The position numbers and the translations under genes are program-made. Below are positions 21,726-25,111 of a stretch of DNA of 25,111 nt, one piece after another. The DNA is taken from assembly GCA_002788755.1 (NCBI GenBank), contig PFRW01000033.1, positions 1-25,111 of the forward strand, in the 5' to 3' direction. Below the pieces are notes generated by a model that ran no database searches, had not been told where the DNA came from, and was given only the letters and a program-made list of their open reading frames with translations. The stretch comes from Candidatus Peregrinibacteria bacterium CG_4_9_14_0_2_um_filter_41_14 (GTDB lineage: Bacteria > Patescibacteriota > Gracilibacteria > UBA1369 > UM-FILTER-41-14). The stretch's first letter is position 1. Each line of letters opens with the position of its first letter.

Positions 21726-23217
21726 TGCATAGAGGTTTAGTGGCAAAATCATTTACAGTTTGGCTAAGTTGAAGCATTTGTAGTTGGAATTTTTCGAGGT
21801 AACTATTAAATTCTTGCATTTTTGGTTTAATATTTTGGGCAAAGCCTTGGTATTGGGTGACTTTATCGCTGCCAGTTTTAGCGCTTGCGTTGGCTAGTAA
21901 AACGGCATTGATATTATTGGTGATTTTATCGGCACGGGCGGCAATTTCCAGTTGGGTTTGGTTGTATGGATTCGATTTAGTAATGGCGATAGACGGGGTA
22001 ATGTTGTCGGCCGGTTGTTTTTTAGGTTCGGAATCGGCAGGCTTTTTACCTGTAAGTTCCTCTAATGCTCGATTTTTATCGGAGATCACCGGCTTGCCCT
22101 CAAGTGTAATGTTTAGCCCTAGTGGCAGGCGCAAAAATGATTCCGTGCACTCGGCCGTTTCACCAAATAAACCGGTTACTTTGCCCGGATACAGGTTTTT
22201 GGGCAATAGTTCCTTTTCCATGGTTTCATTAATTTTACTGATTTGGCAGGCCACACAATCTTCATCGCCGGGGAAGTAGTTTTGGGTTCGTTCATAGATT
22301 TTTTCAATATCGACACAGAAAAAGACGCCGGGCTCACATTTAAATGGTACCGGTTGCAAAAATTCGCTGAGGGGGCGCGGAGTGTATTTTGCAATTGGTA
22401 CAGCTGTTTCAGTCGTTTCTGAACTTAATGCCGCATTGGCTGTGCGACGATCGGTTAGTAGCGCTAATAATTCTGGATCGGCCGGGCAAAGTTGGTCGGA
22501 TGTTTGTGTTTCTGCAGGGGCGGTTTCGGTTGAAACAATGCCGGATGGACCTGCGGCACTGCGCCCAATTGTTAAGGCGTTATCTAAGGAAACATTAAAT
22601 AGATCCTTTTTAGAAGTATTAGGATTGTTTGCCAAATATGTTGGTGGCCTGCCCACAAACATGAGGTCGTGAATGGTTTGGAGGTCGGACACCAAGTCGA
22701 ATTCGGCATCACCCTCATCACCGTTGGCATATATATCAAAAAAGTAGGTGTTTAAGAGGAGATCGGTACTGGTTTGTGCTAGCACCAACTCATCAGTATA
22801 AATCGCATTGATTTGCGCCGCTTGCGCTTGTTTAGCCTCAATTGGACCGTCTAACAGATCAACACTGTCTTGGAGCACCACATCACGCACCGTAAAGTAG
22901 TTATAGCCACTAATTAGTGAAGTATTTTTAAGCGCTAGTTCTTCAATATTGGATATTTTTTGTTCGTATAATCGCAAGTATAAATTGCTGGGTGTGTCCG
23001 CATCCAGTTCAAAATCGGCAATTGATAGTTGGCTTAAGTCATCTACGTCGTCTAGTTTAGCGGTAATTAAGTTTGCTACTTCTTCGCTACGATTTGTGAC
23101 AGCGGCAATAGCCAAATTAAGAGGGGAGATACTCACCACAAATACCAAAACAAGCAGTTGGCTTAGCAACTTTTTTGCAGCGATCCCACCGTTATGTAAT
23201 AGATAAAATAGAAACAT
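21718..23217 (-). CDS. large secreted hypothetical protein with cysteine pairs
   Basis: About 499 aa from ATG 23217 (503 aa from ATG 23229, which would overlap the previous gene by 10 bp). The N-terminus LLSQLLVLVFVVSISPLNLAIAA is a signal peptide. The mature chain is acidic and mostly helical. It has cysteines in QLCPADP, FKCEPGVFFCVD, EDCVACQIS, AECTES and a terminal PLCND. A Thr/Glu-rich linker (VSTETAPAETQTSD) and a Lys/Pro-rich linker (KKPADSEPKKQPADN) separate segments. The C-terminal segment is a long amphipathic helix (FNSYLEKFQLQMLQLSQTVN). No known family is recognised. Confidence 0.78.
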   Translation of the reverse strand: MFLFYLLHNGGIAAKKLLSQLLVLVFVVSISPLNLAIAAVTNRSEEVANLITAKLDDVDDLSQLSIADFELDADTPSNLYLRLYEQKISNIEELALKNTSLISGYNYFTVRDVVLQDSVDLLDGPIEAKQAQAAQINAIYTDELVLAQTSTDLLLNTYFFDIYANGDEGDAEFDLVSDLQTIHDLMFVGRPPTYLANNPNTSKKDLFNVSLDNALTIGRSAAGPSGIVSTETAPAETQTSDQLCPADPELLALLTDRRTANAALSSETTETAVPIAKYTPRPLSEFLQPVPFKCEPGVFFCVDIEKIYERTQNYFPGDEDCVACQISKINETMEKELLPKNLYPGKVTGLFGETAECTESFLRLPLGLNITLEGKPVISDKNRALEELTGKKPADSEPKKQPADNITPSIAITKSNPYNQTQLEIAARADKITNNINAVLLANASAKTGSDKVTQYQGFAQNIKPKMQEFNSYLEKFQLQMLQLSQTVNDFATKPLCND

Positions 23218-23219
23218 AA

Positions 23220-23861
23220 TTAGCGACATTGGGTAGTAGATACATTGCTGAATTTAAAGGGAAGTAGGGCAATTTCGGATTGCAGATCCTTTAAATTATC
23301 TTGCAGATTTTCAACTTCATTAATTGTGACTACATTTTCTTGATGCAAAACATTAGCCAAAACAATTTGAGTGTAGGCTTGCAAAACCTGATCCATGAGT
23401 AGTTCACTTTCACTTTTTAGTTGCGCCACAATGACAGCACGGTTTTGCTCAGACACCACAGCCGTATTCAAATTATCCGAATTTGTATCTGTAAGCCCGA
23501 TTTTAGCGGAAATTGAATTATCCAGATCCAAGAAGAACTGCGATTTAAGTTGATTAAGCCCGCTATAAAGACAAAAAACGGATAAGTTGTTTTCTTTGGT
23601 TAAACATTCTTCTTCCGGTAGTTTAGCCAGTTTTTCGCGCAATTGAGACCTTGTTGTGGGATCGTCTTTGATGCTGTTTAAAAGCGTTGCTAGCTGCATT
23701 AGTTTGGCATTAACCAAATTATTGGCAGCTACATGATACTCCGCCGCACGCTCCGTTACCGTTAGCGCTGTACTGGTTTGCGCCCATACTAGTGGCACAA
23801 TAACTCCGGTGATGATTAATGCTGCTCCAATTAGAGCGGCAAAAGTTAGTTTTGGACGCAT
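23220..23861 (-). CDS. small secreted/anchored helical protein
   Basis: A 213-aa protein with an N-terminal signal or anchor (LIGAALIITGVIVPLVWAQ) followed by an all-helical extracytoplasmic domain (AAEYHVAANNLVNAKLMQLA; SEQNRAVIVAQLKSESELLM; INEVENLQDNLKDLQSEIAL). Cysteines are in EECLTKE, VFCLYSG and near the end (TTQCR). The general layout (signal, helical bundle, cysteine near the C-terminus) recurs in the neighbouring genes, which suggests a family of related or interacting components. It overlaps the previous gene by 16 bp. No function is recognised. Confidence 0.75.
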   Translation of the reverse strand: MRPKLTFAALIGAALIITGVIVPLVWAQTSTALTVTERAAEYHVAANNLVNAKLMQLATLLNSIKDDPTTRSQLREKLAKLPEEECLTKENNLSVFCLYSGLNQLKSQFFLDLDNSISAKIGLTDTNSDNLNTAVVSEQNRAVIVAQLKSESELLMDQVLQAYTQIVLANVLHQENVVTINEVENLQDNLKDLQSEIALLPFKFSNVSTTQCR

Positions 23862-24439
23862 GATAGAGCTATACAGGGTACACGATTAGAAAATGTTTGG
23901 AAGTCAGCCTTAAGCGCATTAAACTCCCCAAGCAGCCGGTCGCTGCCTTTTAAAAGTTGATCATACTGTTGAACAATCGCCAGATCACGTTTGCTGGCAG
24001 CAGTTTGTTTTAAATATCTTTGCATCACATCCTTAGCCACACTAGTTGCGTTGTCTCTAATGATGTCACATTGCGCAATCGCTTCGCGATTGCTAGCCAA
24101 CGAAAAATCCACATCAACCTGCGCAACCACTTCGCTATAGTACTGATTTAATGTTTGATTATATTTTCTAAATTCCTCAAAAATACCATTAAGCTGTTCC
24201 GAAACCGCCTGATTGTTTTTTGAGACTTCTTCCAATTTAAGGTAAAAATTGGCCAGCAGTTCACCGGCACGAAACTTAAACGTAACATTACAAACATTGG
24301 TAATGGCATTTACCTTTTGGTCCACCTCTTCTTGCGCCTGAGTTACAGAATTATGCCAAAATAAGACACCTGCGCCCAGCAGCAACACAAAAATTAGCCC
24401 CATACTGATCATCCTTTTAAAACTTAGAAATAAAAACAT
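23846..24439 (-). CDS. small secreted/anchored helical protein
   Basis: A 197-aa protein with an N-terminal membrane segment (MISMGLIFVLLLGAGVLFW) and a coiled-coil-like helical domain (LEEVSKNNQAVSEQLNGIFE; KRDLAIVQQYDQLLKGSDRL). Four cysteines (NVCNV, AQCDI, VPCIA, LSCVQ) fit two possible disulfides. Size and plan resemble the next gene in the operon. The start may be ATG 24439 or the ATG nine codons downstream. The gene begins 1 bp after the SLH protein's stop, so it is in the same transcript. No family is recognised. Confidence 0.75.
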   Translation of the reverse strand: MFLFLSFKRMISMGLIFVLLLGAGVLFWHNSVTQAQEEVDQKVNAITNVCNVTFKFRAGELLANFYLKLEEVSKNNQAVSEQLNGIFEEFRKYNQTLNQYYSEVVAQVDVDFSLASNREAIAQCDIIRDNATSVAKDVMQRYLKQTAASKRDLAIVQQYDQLLKGSDRLLGEFNALKADFQTFSNRVPCIALSCVQN

Positions 24440-24440
24440 A

Positions 24441-25111
24441 TTATTTAGTGTAGGTTACAGTATTGGACTCGGTAATAATTTTACCATCTCGACCTTTAAT
24501 TATAGCAAAGATTTGATCATTTGTAACTAGTGTACTGGCAAAATCAACTGTGTAAGGGCATGGACATTGCAAACAAACGATGTCTTCCACGTAAACTCCC
24601 GCTGTAGGGCCGAGCGTGCTCGGCAGGTCATCGTTTCCGTCTAACGGGTTTGTGCCGCGACCTACTTCGACGCCATCATTAATGCCGCCGTCGTCGGTAT
24701 CGGGGTCTAGGGGGTCTGTGCCGTGTCTAAATTCTTGCAGGTTGGTTAGACCGTCGCCATCCGGATCATCGGACGGATCGATTACATCGAACTCATTTTC
24801 AAAGTATTGTGGTAAGCCGTTGCGATCATCATCTTTTTCTAAACAGTTATTTAATTTAAGCACACGGTCGACCATCTGAAAAAACTCACGTCTGGTCAGG
24901 CTGCGATCGGGTGTTTGTGCTTCTTCTGCGGTAATAATGTCATATTTTTGAGCCGCCTTCATAAACGGTACATACCAAACTTCGGCTGTTTCTACGCCCG
25001 AGAGATCGACCGTTCCTTGCGCTTCCAAAACTTCGAGAATGACTTTGGCCGCTTCCGCTCGGCTAATATTATTTTGCGGTAAGAAAATCGGCAAGCCTGT
25101 AACGGGATCAA
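24441..25111 (-). CDS. SLH-domain and thrombospondin-3-like repeat surface protein, 5' end beyond the window
   Basis: The visible C-terminal part of an exported protein; the frame is open to the window edge (DPVTGLPIFLPQNN). SLH-type motifs NNISRAEAAKVILEVLE and RSLTRREFFQMVDRVLKL bracket WYVPFMKAAQKYDIITAEEA; such domains hold proteins to the cell wall or S-layer. Next come Ca2+-binding thrombospondin-3-like repeats: DDPDGDGLTNLQEFRHGTDP, then DPDTDDGGINDGVEVGRGTN. The last 60 residues contain CLQCPCPY and a beta-rich domain (DQIFAIIKGRDGKIITESNT). It heads the visible part of the surface operon. Confidence 0.88.
   Translation of the reverse strand, partial: DPVTGLPIFLPQNNISRAEAAKVILEVLEAQGTVDLSGVETAEVWYVPFMKAAQKYDIITAEEAQTPDRSLTRREFFQMVDRVLKLNNCLEKDDDRNGLPQYFENEFDVIDPSDDPDGDGLTNLQEFRHGTDPLDPDTDDGGINDGVEVGRGTNPLDGNDDLPSTLGPTAGVYVEDIVCLQCPCPYTVDFASTLVTNDQIFAIIKGRDGKIITESNTVTYTK

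Noticed and set aside
1..25111. UGA recoding as in some CPR lineages
   Set aside because: Several conserved genes end at TGA at the family-expected C-terminus, and no conserved frame needs TGA as a sense codon.

Overview
The window looks like a chromosomal segment of a small-genome, AT-leaning bacterium of the Patescibacteria/CPR type. This is inferred, not proven. It rests on a compact, tightly overlapping gene layout, a minimal type IV pilus operon without outer-membrane parts, SLH plus thrombospondin-3-like calcium-repeat surface proteins, many short secreted proteins without recognisable family, frequent TTG/GTG starts, and start codons that almost never have a Shine-Dalgarno sequence in front of them. 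TGA is used as a stop (for example the genes ending at 2571, 9556, 14288 and 16165), so the UGA=Gly code of some CPR lineages does not apply.

Layout. 1-628: 3' part of a YfiH/LACC1-like gene with an apparent frameshift. 690-5366: a promoter and a four-gene pilus operon (PilN-like, PilO-like, PilB-type ATPase, PilC). 5429-7471: YmdB-type phosphodiesterase and a C-terminal processing protease. 7449-8221 (minus): an orphan OmpR/PhoB-type regulator with a degenerate receiver and three 11-bp-spaced direct repeats at its own promoter. 8277-8366: tRNA-Ser(GCT). 8520-12417: a plus-strand run of a small protein, a polytopic membrane protein, DoxX, CapA-like phosphatase and a Lpd-like flavoprotein. 12425-12950: a very acidic 65-aa protein facing a DUF378 membrane protein across a shared terminator. 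13072-15533: a divergent pair (membrane-anchored unknown / Crp-Fnr regulator) followed by a thioredoxin lipoprotein and a CcdA-like electron carrier. 15578-16165: FMN reductase. 16230-20073 (minus): recF - prsW-like - argS - tRNA-Ser(TGA). 20309-20671: an excisionase-type HTH micro-gene and a zinc-ribbon protein. 20640-25111 (minus): five consecutive genes for exported proteins, headed by an SLH/TSP3 surface protein cut by the window edge.

Common themes are envelope biology (pili, processing protease, surface operon, CapA), extracytoplasmic thiol chemistry (thioredoxin lipoprotein + CcdA beside cysteine-bearing secreted proteins), and compact regulation (self-regulating orphan regulator, likely leaderless genes). 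The most interesting points are the five-gene secreted-protein operon, a 36-nt trailer shared (35/36) by the two tRNA-Ser genes with a 9-bp unit expanded in one copy, the direct-repeat operator of the receiver-degenerate regulator, and the HTH/zinc-ribbon micro-operon with a 13-bp inverted repeat straddling the promoters facing recF.
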